A stretch of 64,000 nt of DNA from Phoronis australis (GCA_002633005.1 NMRA01000209.1:77005-141004), one strand, 5' to 3'. Numbered from the stretch's first letter, positions 13,028 to 25,700 are shown. Numbers and translations: made by a program. Notes: generated from the letters alone by a model not told the origin.

Positions 13028-14555
13028 TTAAACTGATGGGTAAAGTAGATGATTTAGTAAAATCGCTCATACCAAAACATCGTGCTTGAAAACATAGCTG
13101 TTAATCAATCGCTCGTCATATGTGTCGATCACGTCACAATTCCTTGACAGCACTCTGGGCGTGGCCTTGTCAAGGCAAACATTCACCTGTCAAGGTAACT
13201 GCTTCATTTATTATCACCGATTCGAAATTGTCAGCACATGGACGATGCTGACATTCCACTCTGTTATTCTGCGGATGCTGTTTTTTAAAGGCAATCGTTT
13301 GTTGATCTTAGGATCGCACAGTCAACAGGTTACTAAAACGTTCTGTTGACCGACATACAAGTATATGCCAGTAGCTCATACAAACTGTATGATTGTGTAA
13401 TAATCGCCGCCAGACATGCCCGACGTTGCCGCGGAATACTAAATAACTTGGGCCAACGCTCTAATCTCTTAACTCAAAGCGGTTAATTTTCGAGGCCAGT
13501 TTCTGGTACAGAGTCTACTGCAGGTGTCGGTCAGATAGCTGGTGATAGTTCGGTCAGGTTGCGGCCGTCAGAGGGCGGTTTCAACAGGAACCTTAGTCCG
13601 AACCTTAGCGGTGGCACTCGACAGTTTTTGTTGAGTTTTTCATGCTCCAAAAGTCTGTTCCACAGGGTGTATACAACCCTAGTGACAATATGAACAGGAT
13701 CCTGGGCAAAAGTCTTCAAAACCTTGCACAAAGTCTATTGAAACTGATCCCAAAGTAAATGGTCCATCTTTTAGTACTTCCGCAAGTGCAGCCGTCAACT
13801 TTTAAAACGAACCAAAAATACACCAAAGCAGCCGTTTCATGCAAAAGGCACAATTTGCACGCGAGCACCCAGTCAACTGACCTAACAGGTCCCATGCAAT
13901 TCTTAAAGGCGCCAAATCAACCGTGGCTCAAAAAAACACGGAGAACCACAGACCCGCAGTAGCCGGCGTAGTCGCCCCTTGGGGTGGCTGCGAGTAAACG
14001 AGTTATTTGATTCATATGCATAGTTCTCACAATAACCAACAAGTTACATTTAATAAATATGCAAAATATGCATTGATTGGTAAAACAACCATAGATCTTT
14101 CATTTGCTAATTAAACCATTCTGTAATGTACGCTGCTTTAGTATGTTGGTTAGCTTACCTACCTGGCGAAATTACGGTCTGGATCAAGCCATACGCGTTC
14201 AGTTGCTAGCTCCAATGTCAAGTTTTCCGGCATTAACGCCTGGAACTGTAGGAATGGAATGCCAATGCTCGCCATACGTTTCCCCACTTCGAAGATGAGT
14301 CCACCACAAAGTCATGGTGCCTGCTGCTGATAAAGCGGGAGAATTGTAATCCCAGTCAGTGTCAAAAAGCTAAAATGTATTAGTGAACTTTAATTAAGCA
14401 AACAATGGCAGAGACTGACAGTGGAAACTTTCCTCTGCTGTTATATATGTATTCCTGAACCACAACGTGTTGTAATTGAATTTCTGGCACAAAATCTGAG
14501 TCGGGATTATTCGAAAAACACTTCCGTGCTCCCATTTCTCTATAGAAAGCGCCGA
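13028..14555. other. intergenic, nothing recognised
   Basis: Only short chance frames are present, and no RNA gene or clear repeat was seen. Confidence 0.5.
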
Positions 14556-15249
14556 TAGTCGGTGGGCCAGATCTCATAGCGTTCATCCTTGTGAGTACTT
14601 TGGGGGGGCAACCTAGTTTTTTCTATGTGGCTAGATAATATACCTATAAATCAAATTCCAAAAAGTTCCCACGTCTACACTTGCACATTTTTTTTAAAAA
14701 AGGTGTTTTTGTTGCACAAAATATGATGCACATTCCTGCCACTTGATGGCGCTTTTCTATTGAATTGACCAATCAGAGAGCCAGATTGTATTGTTGTGCT
14801 TAGTTACTTCGTGATATGGCTGCTCCCATGGAGTGTGATGCCTGTATAATTCAAAGTTTATCAAACAGCACAAAATTGTGATGTCAGCGCCTAAAGAAGC
14901 TTAGGAAAGCTTCCTGACGAAAGCTGATTGACTGTGCAACTCTGCAGATCAGTAGATCAAAAAGAAGAAGAGGTGTCATAAACGTTTGTGCAGAAAACAG
15001 CTGCATGTCCTGGTAGCCTATATACACAGTATACTGCTGAGTGCTGTAGACTAGAAGACCAAGTGTCAGACCAAAAAATTGAAAGGCCATAGAACGGCAT
15101 AGCAACGTTTCAAGGCACCAACAGTAGTACTAAAAAGCTGAAGTTGCTGAAAGTGATACAGACGTTATCCAAGATTTCCCAAGAAAATCAATTATACTTC
15201 CAAAATCTGAAACACCCAATTAACCTGAACAAGATAGGAACATTCTGAA

Positions 15250-16550
15250 ACATGAGTGCATCATTTGTTAGCAGGAAAAGTACATTATGGGCCACATTTC
15301 AAGAACGAGACAGAAGTATGGCTTTCAAAAACAGGTACGTGTTTTTGAAAAATACATCTTGGTGTTTTCCATGTGTGTTTCAGTATTATCGCCAGTTGTT
15401 TTTTTAACTTGTTCAGCGTTCAGCCCCTTGGCTGCCTAGGCCTTAGACAATACTGCTGACCCAGTAGAGACGATGATCTTTCCATAGGTACTCCATATGC
15501 CGGATACTTTTCAGCAAATTATGTTCCTATAAGTTTAGAAGTACCGCGTAGAGAGATGCCTCTGAGGAGGTCGTTAATGTTTTCATTTGTTCCCAGTTTA
15601 AACAAATTTTTTGCAATCCAGTTTTTCGAACACTCCATTCACTTGCCACATCGACACTGCTTGCGCTAAGGGATAATCCTATGGCGTTATACTGTGGGTG
15701 TGATTTTAAAACACTTTAGGTAAAAAATTTTTGAGAAGGTTAAATGGAGTAGATGGTTGCAAACAACATGCCCAAGTGGCCGTCATCCCCTGCCTTAGTC
15801 CTGGGATAGGGGGAACCTCTTCTCAATTTTTTGTAAACATTAATTACTTAGGTAGCTGCAATGATAATTAAATTAAAGTGCCTAAGTGGCCATCGTCGCT
15901 GTCGAAATTTGAGGACGATGGAAGCCACTGTCCATTTCGTCAAACGCCGATTACCTTAAATGTAAATCAATTGACTATGGTTTGAGCATCTGATTTAAAA
16001 AAATTAAATTTCAATCACTGCACTGGTATATCAGCGGATTTATTTTCAGTTGCATCAACTGATCTAATTATTAGACGATCAGCATTATTAGGCTACAGAT
16101 CAGACGGCATGTAAATTTGTTAGGCTGGTGGTGGATCAGTTCCTGATAAGTCCGTCTGAAAAGTTGCATGCCAACTCACTCATAGTTGAATGTTAAATTA
16201 GTGTTAACAGTTCGGGTTTTTTTCAGTTGGACTTGTATCGCAAGCAACAGCTCAGTCCAGAGCCCTGAATATGCAAATGAAATTCAAAGATAAAGAATGT
16301 GTCTTAGAAGCCAAGTGCCACAGATCATCATGCTATAAAAAATAGAAAGACAACGATTGTGAAGAGTGACGAATTCACAGTTTTCAGAGATGTTTTTCTA
16401 CAGTTTTGTTTGGAGTTCATTGAATCGAAGCTTCTAACACAAGGAGATGTCATTTGCCTTTCAAAACTAAAGCAAGACTTTGAAGCTGTTCTTCAGAAAG
16501 CTGGTGTGCATGGAGTTATTTGGACAGGCAATCTTAAGAAATATTGTTGA
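15250..16550 (+). pseudogene. decayed transposon-borne gene fragments
   Basis: Two coding-like islands lie inside the inverted-repeat element. Near 15255-15330 a frame reads ECIIC, a stop, then KYIMGHISRTRQKYGF, a CxxC-type start reminiscent of uncharacterised repeat-borne proteins of marine invertebrates. At 16359-16550 an open frame of 63 codons includes VFRDVFLQFCLEFIESKLL. Stops and frame changes separate them, so the gene is dead in this copy. No catalytic motif is visible. Confidence 0.4.
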
Positions 16551-16661
16551 AGCTACTCACTGTTGTAGTTTGTGCCCGACTAAGAGATACGAAAGTGAAT
16601 TGAGGCTAGTGTTCAATAATTCACTTGCTGACTCTAATTAACACAGCCCATTATAACATAT

Positions 16662-16792
16662 NNNNNNNNNNNNNNNNNNNNNNNNNNNNNNNNNNNNNNN
16701 NNNNNNNNNNNNNNNNNNNNNNNNNNNNNNNNNNNNNNNNNNNNNNNNNNNNNNNNNNNNNNNNNNNNNNNNNNNNNNNNNNNNNNNNNNNN
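16662..16792. other. assembly gap (131 N)
   Basis: A run of N lies within the inverted-repeat element. Any ORF read across it is an artefact. Single N positions also occur at 29886, 42142 and 61860, each in or beside homopolymer or repeat sequence. Confidence 0.99.
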
Positions 16793-17218
16793 CTGATGGG
16801 ACCATATTACTTGTTTTACAAAAAAGTCACCAAAACTGTTGTTTTTACAAATATAAGTTTACTAAGCTCTTTGGTGATTATTAGGTAACTTCAAACTCAA
16901 ATTTCTCAAAAATGTGCAACTTTATATGTGGGAACTTTTTAGATTTTGAAAACACTCTAATAAATGAATTAAAAAACACCAAAATAAAATTGCCCCCCTA
17001 AAGTACTCACAAAAACCATTTTCTAGAGGCCCTACAAAATCTGGCCCACCGACTACTAGCTATGGACAGTTGTTGGCCTTATTCACACCGCGGTCGTGTT
17101 TTAGTCAAAGTGAGGCTTTCTGCGATAGACTAAGTGGTAATGGAGGCAGCCGCAAAGGCAAGACGTCTGCTACGATAACTCGTGATTTAGCATTGCAGCG
17201 ATTATTACACAAGGAAAT

Positions 17219-17287
17219 AAGCACACACACGCACACGCACACACACACACACTCACACACACACACACTCACATGCACGCACACATC
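17219..17287 (+). repeat. CA/TG microsatellite
   Basis: An interrupted (CA)n tract of about 70 bp with occasional G and T substitutions. Confidence 0.95.
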
Positions 17288-17410
17288 AGCAACGAAGACA
17301 TATTTATATGTACATATATATCAGCAATGAAGAAGATGCCAGGAAACATATCCTAGACAGATTTTAAGCTTTTGACGAACGGTGTGTGCATGACCTCGAT
17401 GAACACTCCG

Positions 17411-18205
17411 CCGAGTACGGATTGTTCTAAAACCGCCTCGACCTACAAGCCCCTCGACCCACGACCCACTCGACCCAATCTACACAAGCTAGACTCGATC
17501 TGAACATACATGTAGGACAAGAGCTAACTTGCGAATCGGGTCGTAAGCTCGGTTGACTTTTCACTGCTTTTTGAAATCAAGAGAGTCGATTAGGGACTTT
17601 GAAAGCCAAAAACAGCAAAAAAAAAACACGCTACGTTACAAATATCGTTCCTGGCAACGTGTAATGATCTCGTCTGCTCTTCAGTGAATGGCAGACTCGA
17701 GCTTTCTTTGGTAGATGCGGGGAACCGACGAACATACAATTTGTTCAGTACAGTTTGAAACACAAACTGTTAACTAAAAAATATCAACGTTAAATGAAGT
17801 ATATTGTAAACGAGTATACAGCAGAAAGAAAATAATAAATATGTGAAAATACCTGTACGTCTATTCACGATAACGTAATCTCTCCCTAAGTTTAGTAGAA
17901 CAGGGCCATTGGTAGCCGCTCGTGGACTCCGTGGCCAAAAACACGGCCACAATTCGCTATTTCAGATCATGTTCTTACGCCATTTTTTATTTTTAACCAC
18001 CAGACTTGAGCCAGAGCAGATGCACGTGTAGGTAAGTCTAAGGAAAAGTCATTCAGCGATAAAATATGATTACGAAATGTGTAAAAAGCGCCGAAAAACG
18101 TTGGCACAGGTCGTGGGCCGAGGGGGTCGTAGGTCGAGAGGGTTTTACAGCAGGTCGAGAGTTTCGTGGGGTGTGGGAGTCGAGGGGTTTTAGAAAAATC
18201 CTCCG
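17411..18205 (+). mobile_element. ~0.8 kb inverted-repeat element with iterated ctcgacc motifs
   Basis: The left end (17411-17480) reads gagtacggattgttctaaaa and then repeated ctcgaccyacgacc-like units. The right end (18110-18205) carries the inverse order: gtcgtaggtcgag units, then ggttttagaaaaatcctccg. No coding capacity was seen, so it is probably a non-autonomous DNA transposon. Confidence 0.65.
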
Positions 18206-18588
18206 AGTACCGATTATTGACAGTAACCGGCTCTACGAACGCCATAATTATCTAGTCTTGTCGGGCGAACTCAGTTACCCTCTGACGCTTAGTCTTGTCA
18301 TCAGAAAAGGCATTTCAGTCACGTATTTTCAACGGCGGTAGCCGAATTCAGGTTTCCAAGTAGGCTTACAAGTGATTTCCCCTATCGCAACACCGTCTTC
18401 CTTCTGAAGTGTAAGAAGACGACACTTTGCCAAGATTCTCCATGTAATATTTGTTTTAGCAGTTCGGTAAACAACACCAAATTGAGAAACTTTTCCTTGC
18501 ATGATAGCAGAAAGCGGTTCATTTTTGACATGGCCACCTATCCGCCGGAATAAGGATTCTCGGTGTTGAGATTTAGCATCAATTAATA

Positions 18589-19125
18589 GACCGGGATCCC
18601 AGAGCTTTTATGGGCATGAAAAGGTGACCAATTTTCTTTGGTGCCACGGTGCTCTGTGGGTATCCTAATGCTTGGAAATGGCCGTCTGGCAGGTTCGCTC
18701 TGGTGGGTGTGGTCAGGGGAAAATGACAGTCAAAAAATGAGCTAGATCAACTTTTCTGGTAACTACTTCAAACTGCCTTGGATACCTTCAACGTAATCCA
18801 CTGTATCAAAATTGGTCACTGCCAGACAATTTCAGTGGTGGGGAGTATCAGCCATACGGTTATAAACAAGGTAAAAATTTTGAGCTAGATCAATTCAAAT
18901 TAAGAGGTAACCGCATGAAACCAGTTGCAAAATATTCGCCGTAAGCCCAGGTATCAAGAATAAATACTACCAGACAAATCTAGTGGTGGATTAGCCTCGC
19001 CAGACACGCCCAAATACCCGAGTTGAGCTAGATCAATCCATCAGGTAACCGTTTGAAACCAATCGTTCGATGTTCAGCATCACTGCTCGTGGCACAACAG
19101 TAAGATGCCCCAATCAGACAAGTAA
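18589..19125 (+). repeat. left terminal inverted arm
   Basis: It pairs with 23893-24420 in inverse orientation. It contains one unit of the subterminal repeat marked by gagctagatcaa, the complement of ttgatctagctc in the right arm. Confidence 0.88.
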
Positions 19126-19371
19126 AGACTCTAAACAAAATTGATTATAAACCCATTCGCAATGAATAAGCATCACATTGAGGAATCAAACACTTCAATT
19201 TTTAATAAAGCCACTAAGTCCGTACGACATACATGTAGCTAGGTTACCACACAAGGTGAAAGATTTTTGTCCGTAAGTTTACGTCAGGGCATGAAAACCA
19301 GAAATATCGCGCCTGATGTTGCAGCGACCTCACAAGTCCATGCGAAAACAGTGGAATACTACACATTATTC

Positions 19372-20296
19372 CAGTGGCGAATCTAGGATATCACAAGGGG
19401 GGCCCGACTTTTTTTCTGTAAGCATTTGAGCAAACCACGATTATAGATGCGCATAGCATCGAATGGTGGGAGGTCGGGAGGGGGGAATTTTTTCTGTTTT
19501 TTCCTCTAAAAATCAAGCATTTTCCTTGATTCCTGAAGTATTATCCAAGAAAAAAAGGAGAACGTGTCAAACAGGAAAAAATGGACATATCACAGACTCG
19601 AACTCACGACCTGGCGGATACAGCTCGCGTGCTTAACCACTACACCACCAACATTTCACTTCCTACAAAGAGACCTACTTGTTTATGATCCACAGAGTTT
19701 GCAAACGAAACCTACTTCCAGGTTTTATATTTTGTGCTCTCGGTTCGTAACAAATTTGTTGTATTTAAAATAGTCTTCAAATGCCCAAAAGACCAAATCC
19801 GTTTTTCGTGTTAGCAATAATGACGGCATTGCTTTTGGAATTATGAGTTTCTGAGTGATTTCACTAAGGCTTCGATTAAAATTCACATTTTACCAGCAGC
19901 TTCTGTTTTTTCATCGTCACTCAGGTTCCATTTTCTTTAAAAAATGAAGTAAATTTTCTTCATTGCACAGTGGAGCAGACGACGGAAATGGAGTCGTACA
20001 TGTGGTGAGCAGCGCCACTGCCGGTCGCCTGGGATATCGCGGGAGAGCCTATACTGTTAGGCATAGTTCCGTTACGATTGCGCCGTGTTCCAAATTTGAC
20101 ACTTGAAATTGGATCTGAGCATCCCCCTCCCCAAACACTAAAACTGCACACATTTAAATCTTGCTTCATCCGTATAATTTTAATTACCTGGGTTAATTAA
20201 TAAACTCAACATTTCCCTACGCTCTTGCTGTTTTATTTTTTGCGGCAGCCAAGGGGAGGGAGGTGGGGGCGGGCCTCCTGCCCCCCTTAAATCCGC
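19372..20296 (+). mobile_element. MITE/SINE-like composite nested in the 5.8 kb element
   Basis: The left end cagtggcgaatctagg followed by a G-run and gggcccgac is mirrored at the right end by gcgggcctcctgcccccc and taaatccgcctat. It contains a tRNA-like segment at 19584-19655. Its right end, starting ttaattaataaactcaac, recurs at 57543-57648 and, inverted, at 24440-24640. Confidence 0.55.
19584..19655 (-). repeat. tRNA-like SINE head
   Basis: The minus strand reads ggtggtgtagtggttaagca, an A-box-like stretch, and about 30 bp later gagttcgagtc, a B-box-like stretch, in a ~72 bp module. The anticodon arm does not form a clean tRNA, so this is a tRNA-derived repeat rather than a functional tRNA gene. 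Confidence 0.55.
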
Positions 20297-21840
20297 CTAT
20301 ATATTCACTATTACAAAACAAAACTTAAAAACCTGTCCGAGACGGATAGCACATTGTGTTTGCACGAATTTCGATTTTTCGTTGTCCTATTTTACCCGGC
20401 AGTCTAAGCTACATGTACGTCCCTCTGTTTTCGGACGAGTCATTTGATACAACTTCTAAAACTAATAGTAATCGAAATGCCGTCTTTTGCTGTCGTCTGC
20501 GTTATGTATGTGCGCCAACTACCTTCATTTCACACAGTGATTAATGGCAAATTTGTCAAAACTGATCAGTTGCGTCAAGAACAATGACGTCAGTGGCTAT
20601 ATCAATATTTTCCCGACTATGCCCTGAACCACCCAAACTACGCCAGACGGGGAACATTGTTTTACCAAAAGTTGAAATTCGCAGACCCAATATTAGGCGA
20701 AGGGCAGGTAACCGGGGGTTCTCAGTGCTACGTACGAGGAAGAACTTTAGTAGATCGGCTGTTGACCTCTCTTTGGAACAGTCTATATCATTTATGGGTG
20801 TTCTCCAAAAAGGCTGAAAACACCTCTGCGGCACCTGATATTGAGTACGTACGGTCGTGTTAGATTTCGTGGAAACTATCAAAGCTGTAACGTAGATAAA
20901 ACATTCCGTTCATGTTGTGAACATGTTATTCACTATTCGTGGGTATAAAGAGTCCTCATAGTTTTTCAGTTTAGTTAGATTGACTATTATTTCATTTGCA
21001 CGACACAGACATGCAACCAATGGAACTGTTCTCTTGTTGTCTTCATAGTGATTATAAAACACGTTTGAATTAATTATTCACAGTTAGTAATAATTTTGAA
21101 TTTGCCTCTGATTCAAAGCGCTTCACGTGTCATCGGGTCGAACTCGGCAAACTTCGCCCGAGTGCCGCTGTTAGTGTAGATGACAGGATCGTGCATATGA
21201 TAATAGGAGGCACTATGTTATTCATAAACCACGTGGTGGCTACATCACAAGTGAGTCCAGATGTGAATGTCCATACCTAAGCACAAAAGTCTAGCCCTAT
21301 ACTTCAGTAAGCTACATGTTTTGCATATAGCAGTGAGAGAGCTCCCAAAAAATAGTGCGGTGTGAATGCCTTAAACTCGGCCAAGAAACAAAACATCAGA
21401 AAACTGAGATTTGTTATTGTGCTATTTTGGTTTTAATTGTAAGCATAGTACGGTAGAGGTGTAGACATTTTCAAATTTTGAATTGAAAGTAATCGTCAAA
21501 AATCCAAATATGTTTTTCATGCAGTGTCCACTTTGATTTTGGATTGGTGGATTGACATGCATGCCTATACACGTTTGAACGTTTTTGTTCTTTTAAATTC
21601 GGCAAGTTCACTATAGGCAGTCCTCCGTCGTGCTAAAAAACCAGACATTCAACTACCTCGTTTTTTTGCACTGAGAATACATAGTTCAGCATTTTCGCGT
21701 TATGATGGAAAAGTAGACGTAGACCTCAACTTTGGTCAATGAAAATCTTCTCTAGTCAATCGATGTCAATGGTGCACAACCCTGCAGACTTCATACGATC
21801 TACAAACTTAACGGAAAAGATTTCTAAGGTTCCATGTCAC

Positions 21841-22943
21841 TATGACGAAGGTTCAATACTCCGAATGTCCAGTACTCCGAATGCTCAATAATCCGAAGGT
21901 TCGTTATCTTCTAAAATTCACTACTTTGAATTCCACTATTCCAAAACCATGGCCCGGTCTCTAATCATTGTGCTCGAAACGAATTTCTCTGCTTCTTTTG
22001 TGCTAACTCTAGAAAAGTGGTTATCAGACTGTTCTCGAATAATTATAGTCAATGCATATGAGTTTCTAGTCCAAGTTTGCACTTAAAAACCCTGATATTC
22101 GTGCTACAAACTCGAGTAAAAACTCAACATTTTGAGTTCAAACTCGAACTTTTAGCTTTAATAATGGATTTGTCAACTGCAAACTAGGACTAATAAATCA
22201 TCCACGTAAGTCATTACATACTCGAGCATAAGAGTAATAGACACTTATCTTGAGTTCGCTCAAAAGTGGAGTTAATTTTGGCAAACAAAATTTCGAGTTC
22301 CATTTCGAGTAAAAAGATTTGAGACTGGGCCCAGAACTCCGACAGTTCACTGCCGCGGTTGTGTGATCACGACTCATTCTCAAGCAGAGAAAACGTCTGG
22401 GGTACGGCTACGGCGACCAACGGCGGTTTCAAATTTAAGAAGACAAAATGGGACTCCCTGATTTCGTGAGATGTGGCAAGGACAGGGTGGCCTACTAACT
22501 TCATTTAGTTTCGACCTGGCCGTGTGCGTCGCGCTGCGATTCGATCTTGACATGGATTTGATGAATTGTGACATGGTTGATAATTCATCAGTATTCCTAC
22601 TTCATATCGTTTTAAAATGCAAGTGTGTACTCATTTTAAGACATGCGGGCAATTTCGTATGCATATGGAATCTGACTACGATTTCTAGTTGTGCTGGCCA
22701 GCTACGGTGGTCACATGATATCCAAACCAAGTGTTTTAGTGCCCAAGTGTTGTTTTCGGTATAGGTGCATCTAATAACCGAAATATTGTTTATTTTTGCA
22801 TGTAAAAGTTTAAAAATCCCATCTGAGCTTGAAAGTTTAGATATATTTTCGGAGCGGTGAATTTATGGAGTGGTGAATCGTCGAACTAGTGAGACCTTCG
22901 GACTAGTGAACCTTACGAGTAGTAAACCTTCGAAATAGTGGGA
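21841..22943 (+). mobile_element. ~1.1 kb inverted-repeat element with iterated ends
   Basis: The left end iterates a ~16 bp motif (caatactccgaatg, cagtactccgaatg, caataatccgaagg, ttcactactttgaa). The right end iterates its complement (ttcggactagtgaacc, cgaaatagtggg). The inverted ends built from repeats are about 0.9 kb apart. No transposase was seen, and the element lies inside the 5.8 kb element. Confidence 0.7.
22055..22350 (+). repeat. dispersed repeat family, copy 1
   Basis: It starts gagtttctagtccaagtttg and contains ttatcttgagtt and atttcgag blocks in the same order as 27062-27485. An inverted relative of its start lies at 51419-51475. Confidence 0.45.
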
Positions 22944-23382
22944 TGTTCCCATTCCCAGCGATGTAGGCAACTTAAGTAACACGCTAAAATACAACCAGAT
23001 ATACAATTTTGTGAAGTCATTCGCAGACTAAACTTCATACACTGTATTTCCGTGTGTGTGTGCAATGAGGTGTAATCACTCATTTAAGCATGGCTGATTT
23101 GAAACTTTGGCAGGAGATAATGCGAGAATGTTGTCTTCCCCCTAATTAAGCTGAATCAAAGACCTTACAGTGTCTACATTTGCAAAATACCAAAGGTAGA
23201 CCGTTCTTGAAATTTGAACCACCCGCCCGCTCAATGTTGGCTACGGGCCTGGATACAAGAGGATGCTTTTGAGTAGAGAGATAAGGGGGTCTAATAAAAA
23301 GTCGCCCCTGCATCGGACTAAACCCCTGCATGGTACTGTCCCACCGCTAAAAATATCTGTAAAGTACCTTTTGTTGCATGCA

Positions 23383-24420
23383 GAATGTTGCTCAACATTA
23401 TGCAAATGGTTTCAAAGGGTTACGTGGCGGGTAAATCTGGTCGAACTCAGATATTTGCGCGTGTGTGGCATTGCTAATCCACAATTAGACTCAGTGTTTA
23501 TTTATGATACATGGGCTTACGTAGAATATTTTGCAACTGGTTCCGTGTGGTTACCTCTTGGGTTGATTTACGTTAAATTTTATCGCTTCTTTAGTCGTCT
23601 GGCAGGGACACCCCACAGCTGAAATTGTCTGGCATCTTACTGTTGTGCTATATGCAGTGATGCTGAGCATCGTGCAGTTGGTTTCAAACGGTCTCGTGGG
23701 TTGATCTAGCTCAACTAAGGTCTTTGGGCATGTCTGGCGGGTTTAACCCACCATTAGATTTGTCTGGCAGTGTTTATTCGTGATGCGTGGTGAATATTTT
23801 GGAACTGGTTTTAAGCGGTTACCTCTTGGGTTGATCTAGCTCAATTTTTAACCCTTTTTGATAATTGTCTGGCAGGGGCACCCCACCACTGAACTTGTCT
23901 GGCATCTAACAGTTGTGCCATGCAGAGTGATGCTGAACATCGTGCAATTGGTTTCAAACGGTTACCTGATGGATTGATCTAGCTCATCTCGGGTATTTGG
24001 GCGTGTCTGGCGGGGCTAATTCACCACTAGATTTGTCTGGCAGTGTTAATTCGTGATACCTGGACTCACGATGAATATTTTGCAACTGGTTTCACGCGGT
24101 TACCTCTTGGATTGATCTAGCTCAATTTTTTTACCTTGTTTGTAACCGTCTGGCTGATACTCCCCACCACTGAAATTGTCTGGCAGTGACCAATTTTGAT
24201 ACAGTGGATTGCGTAGGAGGTATCCAAGGCAGTTTGAAGTGGTTTCCAGAAAAGTTGATCTAGCTCAATTTTTGACTGTCATTCTCTTGGCTCTCCTGAC
24301 TACACCCCGAGCGAACCTGCCAGATGGCCATTTCCAAGCATTAGGATACCCTCAGAGCACTGTTGCACCAAAGAAAATTGGTTACATTTTCGTGCCCAAA
24401 AATGCTTTGGGATCCCGGTC
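23383..24420 (+). repeat. right terminal inverted arm plus three ~270 bp subterminal repeats
   Basis: Units start near 23383, 23655 and 23930, each with a gatgctgarcatcgtgca-like block, then ggtttcaaacggtt, ttgatctagctca and gtctggcrggg. The first is the most degenerate. The left arm has only one such unit, so the repeat number differs between ends. The arm proper is 23893-24420. Confidence 0.82.
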
Positions 24421-24439
24421 TAATAGTTGTGCGCATGAC

Positions 24440-24640
24440 CAGAAGTAGTTGGCTAGGGGCGGGGGGGCAAGGAGGCCCGCCCCCGCTCCCCTATACATGT
24501 ATGGCTGCCGCCAAAAATCATAAAACAGGAACACAGCAAGAGCGTGAGGAAATATTGAGTTTACAAATTAACCCTGGTAATGACGAAGCGGCCGAATAAG
24601 CCGGGATTATATGTAGGAAGGGGCCCGCTTTTTTTGTTAG
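24440..24640 (-). mobile_element. fragment of the ttaattaataaactc MITE, inverted
   Basis: On the minus strand it repeats the order seen at 20188-20290: ggttaatt, aaactcaa, cgctcttgctg, ttttggcggcagcc, then gggggcgggcctcc. It sits immediately outside the right arm of the 5.8 kb element. Confidence 0.7.
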
Positions 24641-25359
24641 TCGTGCGGTTGCATTTCAGCAAGTAGGGTGCACAATCTCAGAAGTCCAAGCACTCCTACA
24701 TAAACGTAACCATATAATGTACATGTAAACTAAAACTAATTTGACTGTGTGTCCAAATTCCGCAGGCAGAAGCACGAGGTTTACATGTGACAGCCTGTAC
24801 ACGACGCGCCATGCTTATTTTGCATGTGACCTTTCTGAATACGTAGACGGCAATGGTGGATAATGCCTACAACGAAACAGTTAAAAGCGTTGAGAATAAA
24901 ATCGCTGGTGTGATGAGTTACACAAAGGTAGGATAGTGCAGATAACCGGGGATCAATTATGAATAATGCCGTGGCCTCCATTGTGGATGCACCTTCATTG
25001 CTTGAAATTGTGCGCCCTCAGGCAGATTTGGCCAACCCAACCGTCAGCCGTGAGCGGAATGCGTTTGTTGGGCTGTCACGAACATTTGTCGTTCAGAAAT
25101 ATGGGTACTCCTAACGCTACCATCCGCCCACTCGCCTCTTGGTAGATCTGACATAGTCGTTAAACTAACTCTGAGTTCAAACAGGGTTGAAATTCCTTAC
25201 ATTGCAAGAGTAGAATTTATTGGCATACATCTCACACTCGAATTACACGCCACATATTAACCCGCACATGTATAAATTACGATTTCGTGAAGAAAAGTAT
25301 TATTCAGAAATGATACGGTGAATCGATAACTCCACGGCAATCTAGCCATTTACATGTTT

Positions 25360-25700
25360 CACCTAGCGGCTCCGATTGGCTGGCGTTCAGGTCACTACTG
25401 ATGAGACGGGTCAAAATGTGTGAGCATAACATGGCACACGTCTTATCGCAAAGTGGTAAAAAAGGCGAAATATAAACAAGTAAGACGGTTTATGATGTCG
25501 GTTGTAACTACATGTACGCACATACTTAACGAAAATTGGTTTGGTTAGTACTAGCACACCCGACAAGTGGGTTATTTGCCTCCATGCTGTAAAATTCATC
25601 TGATTTATGTCCATTTCAAAGAAGGTGAGAAAAGAATTCGATGGCCTTTCAGCTCTGTATGAGCTGATGGATTGGCTAGATGTGTCAAGGACTCTTCAGT
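25360..25700 (+). repeat. dispersed ~300 bp repeat, copy 1
   Basis: It is collinear with 41175-41455. Shared blocks include gtcactactgatgag/gtcactactaatcat, ttggttagtactagc, acaagtg and agctctgt near the end. The family is unknown and no coding is present. Confidence 0.7.

Larger units (their letters stand above)
14556..17055 (+). mobile_element. 2.5 kb DNA transposon with ~170 bp terminal inverted repeats
   Basis: The left end tagtcggtgggccagat (14556) is matched in inverse by atctggcccaccgacta at the right end (17039-17055). The match continues inward through gtgagtacttt, a run of G, aaaaagttcccac and ttgcacattttt in the same order on both arms. A TA dinucleotide flanks each end, which could be the target duplication. 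The interior holds remnants of a gene and the assembly gap. The superfamily is not identified. Confidence 0.8.
18589..24420 (+). mobile_element. 5.8 kb element with long terminal inverted arms, carrying nested elements
   Basis: Both ends begin gaccgggatccca on the inward strand and are flanked by TA (18587-18588 and 24421-24422). The arms are about 530 bp and nearly collinear. They share ccaattttctttggtgc, gtatcctaatgcttggaaat, caaactgccttggatacc and tgccagacaatttcagtggt, with roughly 85-90% identity by eye. The interior has no transposase I can recognise. It contains a second inverted-repeat element at 21841-22943 and a MITE at 19372-20296. TA flanks suggest a Tc1/mariner-like target preference, but the superfamily is not established. 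Confidence 0.8.

Noticed and set aside
16625-16888. ORF spanning the assembly gap
   Set aside because: About half of it is unknown residues from the N run, so it is not evidence of coding.
19584-19655. Functional tRNA gene on the minus strand
   Set aside because: A- and B-box-like stretches exist, but no clean anticodon arm or acceptor pairing. It sits inside a mobile element, so a tRNA-derived repeat is the better reading.
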